Below are positions 45,069 through 57,360 of a DNA stretch of 64,000 nt, in pieces. Below the pieces are notes generated by a model. It had not been told where the DNA came from, did not search any database, and saw only the letters and a program-made list of their open reading frames with translations. Position 1 is the stretch's first letter; every line of letters starts with the position of its first letter. The translations under genes and the position numbers were made by a program. The stretch comes from Taiwanofungus camphoratus (lineage: Eukaryota; Basidiomycota; Agaricomycetes; Polyporales; Taiwanofungaceae), in the NCBI GenBank assembly GCA_003999685.1, contig CP021221.1, positions 2,728,001 to 2,792,000 on the forward strand. The letters are read 5' to 3'.

Positions 45069-46633
45069 GGACTGCTTCTGCGGCCTTCAGCCACTGGCGC
45101 GCGATTCCCACGTGATGCGTTAGGTTGCACATCTTGTCCAGGTCTTTCCGTCCTACAGCGCGTCAGCATTCTCTCTTGCAATTTGTCACGATGGGGTTGG
45201 AGAATGATTTGCCAGAATGACCTCTGAGGACGCATGCGTTGATGATTCCCATGCGCGTTGGTCGCGATTGTGAGCGGTTTTTGAGGCGCCTGATGGTCAC
45301 TCATAGATCGCCAGTATCCGTGAACTTGAGCTGTCAAGACGTCGTGGAAAATGTAAGTAGGACCTTTGAGAGGAGGTTAATATGTGCCCTGACCAACAGA
45401 TTCATCGACCTTTTGTGGACAGACGAGCGGCGTGGAAACTTATACTTCTTCCTCTTTGTTCTTTGAAAAACACGTTACCGATGTAGCTCCTACTCTGTAA
45501 GCAGTGCGCAGAGTTTGGAGGTATGTTTCTTTGAATAACAATTTCTAACAACATGCTACAAGGGAGGTCTATTGAGACATGTATGCAATTGCCTGTCTAC
45601 CTTGGCTTAAATCCCGATTCTGCCCTACCTTTGTCAGTGGAAAGAGCCCTTGACGGGATATGTTACTCTCAGAACACCGTCTTAAACCTTGCTGTTGCGT
45701 ATAGCTCTTTCCTGATATTTGAAAGTCGAATAATTATGTCTTCAAGGTCTCGCCTCGTGCTCTGGACTGCCCCCGATCAAACCCATTACCATACTTCCGT
45801 ATCTTGTCTCGATCTCCAAGCAGATCCTTCGAGGCGTCGCTGGGTCCTTGTGTCTTGTCCTAGGGCCGAATGGATGTCCCGCTTTCGTAGACTCATCTCT
45901 AGGCAATCTGGCATGTTACTTGATCTGAACAATGCTCCACTGGTTCTGGTTTTTTTCCGAACACTTAATAGCCTAATGCAGGCTGTGTATTGATCAAATA
46001 CAGCTAATCGTTTCAAACGGAATATCGGCATCCATGATTTTCTGGAATTCAGCATACGTATCCAACACAACAAGTGGGCCACTGATGTAGTTATCGCCAC
46101 AAGTAGGCCAAGTAGGCTGTCGTGAAATAATAGGGGTGTGTACCAGCAATGCTCCACAGCCTCCTAACCTTACATATGTGAATGCCACATTGTCTGGACA
46201 TCTTTCCTATGAGAGATGCTTTCTGCCTGTTCTGCTAACTCGCACAACAACAGTTCCATGTATGGATTCGAAAGCTTAAGTTATCTCTTCTCACCGCAGC
46301 TACGGCCGCCGAAGGTTCGCTGTTGCACAATTGTTACCAGAGCCGCGAGGTTTCCACCTGTCAGAACATATGCCTCTGTATGCACATCGCTGAGCTGTGC
46401 AGTTCTTCCCAGGATTAGCGGGTGCTGTTTACCCACGCACGCACTGAGAGGGCATATACTTTCTTACTAGTATATATGATTTGCAGATCACTTACCCGTG
46501 TTCCAAGCATGGGATGAAAAGCAAATCTATAACCCAATAACAGACGGAATTATCAGCCTGAGTACTAGGTCGTAACATGGTGTGAAGTTCATGAACCCAT
46601 TATTTTATCCAATCATATTCCCCAAGTACAAAT
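45069..46633. other. 1.6 kb with no recognised gene
   Basis: Open frames on both strands (for example plus 45553-45993 and minus 45994-46188) have no recognisable domain. The minus-strand frame contains CGDNYISGPLVVLDTYAEF, which looks protein-like and could be a single exon of an unidentified gene. Confidence 0.35.
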
Positions 46634-47668
46634 TTAGCAGATGGTTGCTGTAGGATAAATGGTAGGAAGTCCGATTCCATACGAGTCATTGCACCTTGCC
46701 TTCGTCGCCAGTGTCCAAATACTCTCACCCCCTCTGGCTGCGGTCTCCCATTCAGTGCATGTGTCCTGGCCCAACCTTGGGGACAGGATAACGTGCAGTT
46801 TCGCGTCTTTCTTTCGTGCTTGACGCACAAGCGCGTCAAAGTTGTCGCGTGGTGAGCCATAACAGAATCTCCCTGGGCCGGATGGGAAGAAGTGAATGAT
46901 GCGGTACCATGGGTTGGTCAGGAACTTCCTCTCGTCAACTGTCAGCACGATCATCTGCAAATTCTTGTGTTCTACGACACCCTCGGGAAGGCGGATGGGA
47001 TCCTGGGTGATACCAGCTCCAAGATCGAGGTAAGGGAGGGCAAGATACTTGAGATTGGGAAGGTGTGCATGAGGGATATACGCGGAAATCTGCATATCAA
47101 GGATGCGCAAATGCGTAATATTGTGAAGGAGTAAATTGCCGCTCGGAACACGGACACCGACGAGGAAGTGCCAATCGTAGCGGAATGTGTGGGTCGTGAG
47201 AGTAATTGAGCGCAGAGATGAAGGAAACATGGATTTGGGTTGATCCATCTGACGACCACCAGCTTGGCATTGTATTGCCATGTAAACTGCACGAAGGGAG
47301 GCAGAGGAAAGCGCCAGGTTTTCCACACCGGGGCATGCTTGAAGGATATCTATGTCACTGGAAGAAGAGGCTATGCCAATACTCTCAGTCCACAGGTTGC
47401 GGACATATCGGCCCAACTGCGCTGGAACTGCCCTTCGTGATGATGAGTAGAGCAGTGATGGTCGATTTCCAGAGATTACGCGCATCGAAGCTATCGGTCT
47501 TTTGCGGTATATCATTGCGCAGAAAAGGTATGGTAGGGCGAGTTTCCGGGCCCAAGAAGAGACCAACGAAACTGCCGACGCACATTGACACGATAAGGAT
47601 GCTGTGTCTTTCAGTATTATCATAATGATTTCGATAGGAAGCTCTGGCGTGTGTTGCATTGTATTCAT
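46634..47668 (-). CDS. F-box-like protein
   Basis: A single open frame of 344 residues when started at the ATG at 47668 (A at -3); another ATG lies at 47755 and the frame is open further without ATG. The N-terminal TPELPIEIIMIIL followed by SAVSLVSSWARKLALPYLF is typical of the short F-box-like motif in the expanded basidiomycete F-box families. The rest shows irregular leucine-rich stretches (ITHLRILDMQISAYIPHAHL, NLKYLALPYLDLGAG). Such proteins are thought to recruit substrates to SCF ubiquitin ligases; the substrate is unknown. It is divergently placed to the dehydrogenase gene. Confidence 0.65.
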   Translation of the reverse strand: MNTMQHTPELPIEIIMIILKDTASLSCQCASAVSLVSSWARKLALPYLFCAMIYRKRPIASMRVISGNRPSLLYSSSRRAVPAQLGRYVRNLWTESIGIASSSSDIDILQACPGVENLALSSASLRAVYMAIQCQAGGRQMDQPKSMFPSSLRSITLTTHTFRYDWHFLVGVRVPSGNLLLHNITHLRILDMQISAYIPHAHLPNLKYLALPYLDLGAGITQDPIRLPEGVVEHKNLQMIVLTVDERKFLTNPWYRIIHFFPSGPGRFCYGSPRDNFDALVRQARKKDAKLHVILSPRLGQDTCTEWETAARGGESIWTLATKARCNDSYGIGLPTIYPTATIC

Positions 47669-48456
47669 ACTGCAGAAATGCGGGGGTCTAGCAATGGACG
47701 TTGACTGTACCACGGTCGTGCCAGAGGAGGATTGGAATTGGTCGACTGCCATCATATCAGGTGAGTCAAGGAATATGACACATGTAAAACGCCTTGACAA
47801 CTCCTTCGATGGTAGTTCAGTCTGTGAACGGTAGTCCAGAAAATAGCGGATCAAGAATCTAGGAAGTTATGGCAGTGCAACGTTGTAAGTAGCCTGGGAA
47901 CCTCGTGCACTAACCGCAGTTGGAGAAGATTGAGCGGTGGAGGGTAGAGGAGAGCATTGCAGACATATGGAGACGACCAACAATGTCCTTCATGTGTATC
48001 GTTTCACGTGAAAGTCTCAATGAGCATCTCTTCCAAGGACTCTAAGTAGATTTAGAAATGGACATTGACTCAGACTGCCTTTCAAGTATGGACATGCCGC
48101 CGGCTGAGTTGTGAACAGGGATGGTCGAGCGAGCAGGCCTACGGTGTTGTTTCATTGTCCAGCAATCTACATCTACGGAGACTCTACTCAATTTTCACGT
48201 AGTAGTTCTGTCAGTTCGACCATCGAACGTAAAAATAATAATGGACGTGACCTTAAGGCGGTGTCGACAGCTGTCAACATACCATAGTTAGATTTGGCTA
48301 TCCCGGTCTTTCTCCAGTCCCCATCAGAAAGTTTATTGCCTCTCTTTCATCAACTGTTGCTTTCACCACGGGCTGCGCCCGTCTCGCATACCTTCTTGAT
48401 ATCTTCGTTTTCTATCTATTCTCATCGTACAACCATAAAGTATTGAGAAATCAGAC
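47669..48456. promoter_or_regulatory. divergent intergenic region before the SDR gene
   Basis: About 790 bp without a recognised gene. The last 120 bp before the ATG at 48457 are pyrimidine-rich (CTTTCATCAACTGTTGC, TTCTATCTATTCTCATCG), as is common just upstream of basidiomycete start sites. Confidence 0.35.
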
Positions 48457-50161
48457 ATGGCGCTCAACGAGTTCCACGATGCCGCACCCATCTTCGACTC
48501 ATTTGATATCGACCTCGTTGTGAAGGTCCTCTGCCATACTGCCTTCAGTCAGTATTGGCAGTCCTCTATATAATTGCAATCGTACCAACCTCACATTTAC
48601 CTCCCAGGTCCATTCTTTACGTTCTTCATCCCGGTCTTCTATTACTTCCATGGTGCACGATGGCCCGACGCGATTCTTGTCTTTACTGTGGGGTACAATG
48701 TAGCGGTATCCGCTTTCTGTGAGTATTTCACGCAGCTTCGAATCTTCAGCACAGTTAACCTAGGCATCCAGGGTTCTTGAAGTGGTGCTCCAGATTGTAC
48801 AGAAACCAAGGCAGCCTTCTCTTCGGGCCGGCGCCTATGGATTGGGGAGAGCAGATTGTCATCGTGACAGGTGGTACGTCCACCTCATGTGTTGAATGTA
48901 TTAACTTGGGAATTAGATCTGACACGGAGGCGCTTTCAGGGTCGTCGGGTATTGGAGAGCTTATTGCCAACACCCTCGCTGTGCGAAACGTTACCGTGAT
49001 CGTGCTAGACGTGAAGCCCATTGTATCTGAAAACTGTGAGTGCTCCTATTGTGCAGCAGTAGGGATTTCGGGTTGACTAGTGGTCCAGACAATGTCAACT
49101 ACTACAAATGTGATGTGTCAAGATGGGAGGAGGTTGAAGCCGTATCAAAGAAGATCATTGAAGAAGTACGTCTATCCCGTCTGAGTGCGATCATAGCACA
49201 AGGGCGCTCCTGTTTACATTGCTGTGAACTCAGATTGGTCAACCAACCATTCTGATCAACAACGCGGGCGTTGTCCAAGGAAAACTTCTTGTCGATCTAA
49301 GCCCCGAGGACATCCAACAGCACGTGTTCTATAACATTCAACGATATCACGCTGACCTGTCTGACGGAACGATATGTTTTTCCTGAACCTAGAACGTTCG
49401 CGGTTAATACCTTGGCGCATTTCTGGACTTTGAAAGCATTCCTGCCTGGTATGATCGAGCGGAAGACAGGCCACATTGTACGTTGGAAGTTTTTCGAGAT
49501 ATCCTTCCCAATCTAAGAAATTGCCGCAGATCAACGTGGCGTCCGTTGGGGGCATGGTTGGTATGGCACGAATGAGTGAGCTGCTGACCCGCTTCAGCTT
49601 CCACGATAACGCATTGCCTTGCTTACTTCTGTGACTCACTTCATCACAGCCGATTACAATGCTTCTAAAGCAGCGCTCATTTCCCTTCATGAATCACTCC
49701 GATATGAGCTTGATCACAAGTACAATACTCCCTCTATACGGACCACCCTCATAGTTGCAGGCCACATTTTGACGCCGCTGTTTTCCAATGTCCGCCTGCC
49801 CTCCTCGTGGTTGTACCGCTTCTTCGTCCCCAGCCTCTATCCGGTGACTGTTGCAAAGGCTGTCATAGGCGCCCTTGACGAACAACATTCGCGTGTCATC
49901 TACATGCCCTTCTATGCCAACTTCGTGCCTCTGTTGGGGCTGTGTCCTAGCTTCATTAGGGACTTCGGGCAGTGGGTGAGCATTGTGTCTGATACCAAAA
50001 AGGATCCAGCCATTCATCTGATGCATGGTTCGGGATACGTTTATCAGCTTTCGGGATGTGATTATGCGATGGATGAGTTTGTCAAGGTGTCTGGTCGTCG
50101 CCCAGATGAAGGCGTTGTATCTGGAGAGAACCTGGACTCTCGTGCAAAGAGCGCGTTATGA
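48457..50161 (+). CDS. Short-chain dehydrogenase/reductase, SDR16C (retinol dehydrogenase 10-like)
   Basis: Ten exons give 347 aa: 48457-48547, 48608-48718, 48772-48873, 48940-49035, 49089-49165, 49234-49319, 49393-49477, 49530-49575, 49650-49975 and 50048-50161; all phases agree. Residues about 30-70 form hydrophobic membrane-anchor segments. The Rossmann fold shows TGGSSGIG, then CDVSRWEEVE, NNAG and the catalytic Ser (NVASVGG) and YNASK. The C-terminal hydrophobic stretch (FYANFVPLLGLCPSF) is typical of this family of membrane-bound, NAD(P)-dependent enzymes acting on retinoid, steroid or lipid alcohols; the substrate here is unknown. Intron 6 best fits a GC donor (GCACGT at 49320); using a GT at 49326 would add two residues. 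The 72-bp last intron has no stop in frame. Confidence 0.88.
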
Positions 50162-50965
50162 TATTTGCACCGTGATCGCAATGACCCGTCAACATTGCGA
50201 CCGGCCGAGGCAGCTCGATATGCGTTCGATGTCATCGTTCAGGGGATACCTTGAAACTAAAATAAAGAGTTGGATTTTGTTTATCCGCTTGGCGGTCCAG
50301 TCTAAGGTTGGTATTTCAATGACACCTGTGTTTGAGAAGCCTTCTCGATCCGGCCTTGGACACGGCTAATACCGAAGCAGGTAATTCTTCTCTCTTCGTT
50401 GTCGTCATGTCTCGACTGACATCTCTTGCTTTCGGTTTGTCACGTAAATGTCAACGATCACATCTACTGTGACGCCTCGATTACCATCTTCAGGATGATG
50501 CATATTATATAGCCCAGTAATTATTTCCATCTCGTCTTTCAAGTAAGCATCATCGACAACAGCATCGTTACCAACGGAGAGATTTTGTCAGTCCGATTGA
50601 TGACTGGCATGATCTCCTCGCTGACGGGGACGTAAAGGTGTGAAAGGCGAGTCTGACGAGGCGATGTATTGTGCAGCTTCGTACGCTCTCAACGGACGTT
50701 GTTCATCCTTAGAACAGAGGTATTTGTACACAACCAGCAGACATACATGTATCTGCGTCACGGTTAAGAGACATTGTGACAGTTTAGAAGGGATAATCTT
50801 GTCGATATTGTCGATCCTTCCCTCGCTATCAACGTCAGGGCGGCTGCTCGGCATACCGAGTACAAAACCCTCCACTCTCCACCTCAGTTCAACTTTGTTC
50901 CACTGGTACTCCTTGCCACCTCAACGCGCCATTTGCGCGGAAGAAAAGGACTCTTCAACCTTGTC
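50162..50965. promoter_or_regulatory. intergenic region between SDR and RGG-protein genes
   Basis: About 800 bp between two plus-strand genes. Partial open frames are present, none convincing. It should contain the SDR 3' untranslated region (AATAAAG at about 50261) and the promoter of the next gene. Confidence 0.35.
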
Positions 50966-53900
50966 ATGCTTCCTGACGTGGTCATCAATGTCTTCAAACG
51001 CGCCTCTTCGCGCTCAAGGTCGAGGTCGCGGACGCGCGGATCAGCTGCATCTTCTAGGGCACCATCTCCCGAGTCCACAAGTGGTTCAAATGTATTGAAG
51101 AGGAGTTCTCGGGTAGCGGCCATCGAGAACCAATTGGCGTCGATATTTCATGTATGTCTTGTCGATCCTAAGGTGCTGCAAAGCAGAGAATCTCCTAACT
51201 TAGCATTTTGCCAACGCTTGACCAGATCGCAAGGGAGTCAGCGAAGGTAACACAGGAAAGCGTGAGTCAATACTGACAGATAGAGTATACCTTTGAAACT
51301 CAGCTACTTCCTTGACTGACCGACAGGACACCCGGACCACTATCGTTGCCAGTGAGAACCATGCGCCAGAAGATGTATTGCGCGATTTTGCAGTCCCCGT
51401 AGATACCTCTCAGAGTCAGACTGCTGTTCCACTGGGTGTTATCTTCGAGCAATCAGTCAGTACAACCAAAATTGGGCAATGTGCAGAGGCAGACTCGGAC
51501 GACACCGATAACGTTACGTCAATTAACGGGGCGGGACATGAAGTTATACATGTCTTGCATAAGACGGATCACGCCAATAGCGCCGAACTTTCATTGGAAG
51601 CCAGTATAGTCCGTGTTTCTTGAGTTTGGTCCTCATCTATGACAACCTGCTCATTTTCGGTTATTGAAATAACAGCCTCGCGGCGATATTGGCTGTTCGT
51701 CCTCAGATGCCGATTCCTTGTCTCTGCCAAACGAAGTTTGCGCATATACCCATGTCAGGACTTCGGAAATCGAGCCGCTAGCTCCTCCTGCCATACTTGG
51801 GAACCCACTACCGTGTTCTTCAGCATATGAGTCTGTTCAACAAGTCTCGCATGAAATGCTGATCGAAAACCATGATCCGAAAGTTATGGCTGACTGTAGT
51901 GGCTCGCGTGCTCGTGTAGTTTCTACTCCTGAGAAGCATCATCCGCACGATCTCTCGCTCTCTTCGTTTGGCTCGTCCTATCCTCAATCTCTCAATAATA
52001 TTTATCTTCCTTCAATTGCAATCTCCGACGTCTCAGCGCCTTTCACACCTCTTGCCTCGCTTCCCGAACCTATTGCGACACCTATTCCACCCCATGAAAC
52101 CATCCCCCGTTTTCAACCGAATGCTGCGCTCTACGTTTCACCTTCAGAATTTTCTTCGAAGGATCTAGCAACGCCGGATACTCTGCCTTGTTTTAGATCA
52201 GAATTATCGCCCAGTAATTCACCGAATGTCTCGCCGCCTCGCACGTCAAGTACTCCGGAGCCGTGCCCGTCTCCTAACTTTTCTCCTCTCACAGTTTCAA
52301 TTGATCAGGGAACGACCACAGAAGCTATCGGGATTCCACAGCCTTCTACGTATGCCGAAGCTAGAAATGTAAGCCGTCGGTATTTGTCTTCACGTACGCT
52401 TGTGTGCTACGGCCTTGAACATGGATATTGAGCGTCATGGCTTTGAGCCGCTCATGCATCGTCAGTCTAAGAGGCTAAGAACGTTCAACGAGCGTTTCTC
52501 GAATAGCGCCGTTCATTTGTCCGTGTGATCGAACATTTGACCCATAATTTTCCATATCTTTGGGATCAAACTGATGACATATCTTGTGCGACAGCTCGCA
52601 CTGCGATATCCCGAATTCTCCACACATATTCTGAAACTGCCTTTGGCCCGACCAGAAGAACACACGGATCAGCCCAAGACTACATTGCTATCTGTCTCGG
52701 ACGCCCCACGGGTGAATGTCTTGCCTTCTTTTGACCATGTCAACGATAGACCATCATCCTCTGGCCAGCCTCAATCTGATCTATCGAGCCAATCTGACAC
52801 GGCCACAGGCTCAAGTTCTCAGGTTCTCTCAGGTAGTGTCACCTCGATTGTTGCCGGACCTCGAATAGACACGGTGTCCAACTCAAAGTCTTTGGCCCTT
52901 ACCAATGATATTGCATCACCCAATGTGGCATCCACGGCAGAATCTGTACCCGAGCGCCAGTGGCCAGCCCATTACAAAGGACAGGCGCATACCGCTGAGC
53001 GTCCAAACTGGGCACTAGCACCAGACGAGCCTGCGCCAAGGCGTCAGCCTCGACCTAGAGGACGAGGTGGAGGACGTGGTCGTGGCTCTTCGGCTGAACG
53101 ACGTGGAGGACGTCATCAGCATATCAGTAGAGCCAGACGTGGCCATGGGCCTTCAGACGCCTTCATGAATGTGACCACGACGCACGCACCTCAGGTTCCG
53201 AATGCATTTGGCGCCAATATGGGAGCTGAGCCCACAATCGACCCGTCGTCCTTAGGTGGGCTGAGAGCATCGATGTGGGCAACTGGCAATATCCCCTGTA
53301 CGATCGGAGTAGCTGCGCTAGATGGTAGGTTCACACTCGGCTCTTTGACTGTCTCCACAGCGGACATTGCTCATTTCGCTGTTCTAGGAGCGATCCCGGT
53401 ACATATGATGCCCCCCGGACAATTCCGTGCTGAGGAGACTTTAAGCAAGAGCACTACGAGCGTGGCAGCTTTGGGGCAGGAAGCTCTTGTGCGGGCGAGA
53501 TCTGAAGGACGACTTGAGCCAAGTGCACCAGTTCTTCAGCAGACCGCTTGTCCAATGCCTGGGGGCTCATTTGCTACTGCAACTCCTACTCTCCCGGCGC
53601 AGAGACGTGTTGATGTAAACGCACTTGTGGACCTGCTGATTAAGTCCAAGATTTCAGGGTTCGAACGCACGATGGCGCCAGAGCGAAGTCAAGGCAATGG
53701 AGGGATCAACTCCTCTCAGTCTAGCAGCTTCACTCGGCCTAATTTGGATGTTTACCCCGCACATCCTGGTGATGCTTGGCGTATTGATAAAGAAGGAATT
53801 CTGCGACGTACAGAAAATCCAAATACCGCTTGTATTCGAGATGGCAATGTGCCACTGTCTACTTCAGCAACAGACGATATTGTAGGCGTTATCCCCGATG

Positions 53901-54328
53901 ATTCCCTCATACGATCTCATGAAAGGTTCCAGTGGCCGACTGACTATGCGATAGAGGTTCAGAATCAGCCCCATCAGCCTCGACAACATATGGAGTCCTC
54001 ATCTACTTCTCTATCTGCTGAGGGACGGTGCGAGAGCAGGACTACAGAATCTGACGGCCATGGGAGAAATGGTCGTGGTCCTGTGAACATCCCTGAGTGG
54101 CCCATTCACAATATCTCGGACAGACCGATATCATCCAGAAGCAGTTACGGCAACAAGAATTTTGTGCTCCCTCCACAGCCGGAAACAGACGCGACTTTTC
54201 TAGGTGGAGATCAGCGTACATCCTCTCGACTGCATGCGCAAGGCACTATCGATCGTCGAGCGCCAGAGTCTTTGCCAAGTGCGTCCCTTGACGATGGTGC
54301 GCGAGCGAGGAGCCCCAGTCAAGGCTAG
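50966..54328 (+). CDS. Large disordered Ser/Pro-rich protein with RGG box
   Basis: Six exons in phase: 50966-51151, 51227-51247, 51327-51608, 51676-52368, 52466-52522 and 52595-54328 (about 990 aa). The 21-bp second exon is the least certain. The N-terminus has an Arg/Ser run (RASSRSRSRSRTRGS). A long Ser/Pro/Thr-rich part follows (exon 4). Exon 5 encodes SKRLRTFNERFSNSAVHLS. The last exon carries an RGG/RG box (RPRGRGGGRGRG, ERRGGRHQH) at about residues 570-600, typical for RNA or G-quadruplex binding, then more low-complexity sequence. No folded enzyme domain is visible. A role in RNA metabolism is possible but is inference from the RGG box only. Confidence 0.65.
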
Positions 54329-55035
54329 CGGATGACACAGGACTGGTTTGGCGGACTGTTCATGTGAAATGACGATCACTGTTCTGGTGTCACGATTCGA
54401 TCTGATTTTCTCGATGTGTTTTTTTAATTGCGAACTCGGTGTGCACACCGCTCAGCTATGACTAGATAAGGGCATCCCGGCGAATTCTATGCATATTCCA
54501 TACTTCTCCTTAGGCTTCGATTAGTTCCTAGGTTAAGACTCTAGGTTTTTCAGAAAAGTTGATGTGAATGATCAATGCAAAGTGCGACCGCAGGCGTCAA
54601 CGCTAGTTGGTATGGACTGAGAAAGTAACAATCGTGGATGCCAGTGAAATGCTATGGATGTCATGCTTTGGATAGTACGAGAGAAGTTTGTATACCAAGG
54701 TACATGAAGTCTAGCTGGCGAGTCCTGAGTTGCTGAGTTGAAGCATTCTGAATCGTGGTCGTGGTCAGGCTGCTGATGCCATGTTTGGATATATAAATGG
54801 AGTAAGCCGGATCACAATCTCAAGCTTAACCCGCAAACCCTTTTTATCACTAAACTGCCGATCTTCGTGATTCGAGCATGAGAGGAACCGAGGCATTGCG
54901 GCACTCCAGACTCACTGGATATCCTGTGTGTTGCGAGATATGTCGGTGACTGACGGGGGAGGTTGCCAGTGGGTATAATACACCGCTGACCCATGTTGCC
55001 CCTCCCATCTTACACAGGAAACTCATACATGACCC
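54329..55035. promoter_or_regulatory. intergenic region before the first HeLo/MLKL-like gene
   Basis: About 700 bp, AT-rich, with no recognised gene. A weak TATA-like run (TATATAAATGG) lies near 54790, about 245 bp upstream of the ATG at 55036. Confidence 0.35.
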
Positions 55036-55774
55036 ATGGCACGAACCGCAATGCCTCCCAGAGAATGCATCAGGAGCGACAAGGTTGTATCTTTCGCTGC
55101 CATCATGCTCGAGATTTCATACGATGCATCAAACGCGGTTCCTGTTGCGCCTTATCTCACGCCTCTCTTCGGCTCAGCACTCAGAATCGTCCAAACTGTG
55201 CAGGTGCGTTAGGCCAAACCCAACTATCAAGAACATGAGCTTCATCTCACTCACGATAATCAGGAACTGAAAGATACAAGGCGTCGCAGTTTACGTCTGG
55301 CTGAACGTGTAAGGGACCTGGCGCGACAGGTGCAGGAGACCGTCGTGGCTGACCTAGCTGGAAACGATGAGAGGCTCTCGATAAACATAGCGTCCTTGCA
55401 ATCGTGAGTGAGAAATATATGGCTCTCGTAATGTCCTTTCAAGAGTTACATCTTTAGTACATTTACCCATATTGACGAGCGGATCCACGAATGGTTACAC
55501 AGAAGCCGATGGAGGCAATTTGTTTGCCGTAAGAGTATCGATGATGCGTTGGGAGGCTGCCTCGATGATCTCGAGACTGCACAAAAATTATTTCACGTAA
55601 CTCTTCTGTTCACACATTTCTGTTCGGACTATCGAACTGACGTGTCTTATTCAGACAACCAGCCTCGTTGCGATTCAACAAAAGTTAGAGCATCAAGGAA
55701 GTCAGCTTGAAGTTCTTTTGCAGCGCACACTGGAATGCTGGAGCGTCATAGAATGCGCTACGTATACTCGCTGA
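55036..55774 (+). CDS. HeLo/MLKL-N-terminal-like four-helix protein (copy 1)
   Basis: Four exons in phase: 55036-55203, 55264-55403, 55458-55596 and 55655-55774 (188 aa). The order of segments fits the MLKL-type N-terminal domain widespread in Agaricomycetes: a first helix ending NAVPVAPYLTPLFGSALRIV, a charged helix (RRSLRLAERVRDLARQVQET), a brace-like helix (IDERIHEWLHRSRWRQFV), a helix with LDDLETAQKLF and a last helix SLVAIQQKL. No kinase, NACHT or repeat domain follows. Related domains permeabilise membranes in HET-S/HELLP and MLKL cell-death pathways. Copy 2 at 57361-58268 has equal sizes for exons 2 and 3. Domain identity is by pattern memory, not by a search. Confidence 0.65.
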
Positions 55775-57360
55775 GTGGGATACTTCTCAGTACTAATAAC
55801 GATGAAGATCTGAAATGGCGGAAGACTCTTGTACTTGTGTACAAATTTTCTCCCCGGATCTACTGCTTGTAAAAATGGTAGGTATATTATAGGTGGCTTG
55901 CACGAGTGTCTCCGATAACATGAATGTGTTTTCAGCTTGTCTGGCGACTGCCCCTGGTCTTCACTATGTTTTGTATTATGAACACGGCTGGGAACTTCTA
56001 TCATATTAATCACTTTGATTTTCTTGATACACTTTTGTAAATTCAGCCAACATCTGTTATACTGACTTGTAACGCAGTACAACAGGTGAAGCTGCAACAA
56101 GTCAGACGTGAAGTATCCGGCCCTGTTGATATTGTCACTACCTAAGTGAGAAATGGTAAGTAATCTCATGCTCCCTCACCTATGCTTCTCAATAGCAATG
56201 GTACAGGATTACTCGGGAGCAAGATCACTACTAGTGATTCAAGTTATCCTGAGGATGTCCTGTGCTTCTCATGTACGTGTTCAGTATATGAGTCCTGCAA
56301 CAGTTTCTTGTCAATTAAAGCTAGAGACTCGAAGATCCTGATGTGCATCCACGGAAATCCATCATATGTATGGTCTTGATTCCCTAATTCTTGAACCTAC
56401 TAAAGGATGAAGCAAATGAAGGAAAACCGACGCGTTCTGCCATCTACATACGATATTCGAAGGCTATTTATTGGGTTTGGCGTCTTTCTAGTTCACCAAT
56501 TCGTCGGTCGTGGCGCCCTATAGCCTTACCACTTTCCGTGATTACGATGTGGCCTACGTTTTCAACATCAAGGTCTTGTCGCTTGGTCTTTTGCAGTGGA
56601 AGGATTACATGCCATTTGAGATATATTTTCATCTCCTCGCGTCAATTTGTCTCACTAGGGTTTTTCATAGTCCGCCTGCATTCATTCACTGTTTATTTAG
56701 GGCCGTGAAGCCCTTGAAGTTGCCGAGTCAACTTCCAATCTAAGATTTGCGTGACCAGTGGTTTACTCAAGTCTTGAAAGCAGCGGACCCTAATTTGAGG
56801 AGCAAGTCGAGGTACGTCTTGTGGTCTACTCGATAAATTCTCGACAGTTACGTGGGTGATACAGAAGCTTCACGCTTTGGCGCTGATCTCTCGGGATACA
56901 TGGTTTCGTGTAGTGTATCCAGTCTGGGACCGGCGCTTAGCCACCACCTCATGATGTCCATGTGTCAGTTCCAAATCCATTCCACCATCAGGTGTGTGCC
57001 GTCGATGAAGATATCCGGATATATCACGTGGTTCATCACTGATTCAACACCATGGCAAATTGCAATTCTGTGCAAGTTCCTTGCTTATCAGTGCGTATAC
57101 TTACTCCAATCATCCAGAATCCCGACTTGTTATCATCTCGGAGTAGCTTTTCCTGACTCGTGTCGAATAGCTCAATGGGTTTGTGAATTGACACAGCGAA
57201 TCCTTCTTTCTGACGCATTGTGGCTTGATGCCAGTCCACCGTTTCTTGGACACAATGAAGTTCTCATAATGTGTGACAAGGCCCGATCCCCATACTACCT
57301 GTATTCTTAAACCACGTCTGGTGTCTGGATAGACTTCGACCATTTTCCGATGCTAAATGA
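55775..57360. other. unrecognised stretch between the two HeLo/MLKL-like genes
   Basis: About 1.6 kb with scattered plus-strand open frames. Segments such as DYDVAYVFNIKVLSLGLLQW (near 56.55 kb) and GADLSGYMVSCSVSSLGPAL (near 56.89 kb) look like pieces of a former protein of unknown family, but stops and absent splice sites prevent a gene model. It may be a decayed gene. Confidence 0.4.

Noticed and set aside
49036-49062. 27-bp intron in the SDR gene
   Set aside because: Too short; the acceptor at 49087-49088 gives a 53-bp intron and restores the family sequence YNVNYYKCDV.
49694-50026. 110-codon minus-strand frame
   Set aside because: Antisense to the conserved SDR exon 9.
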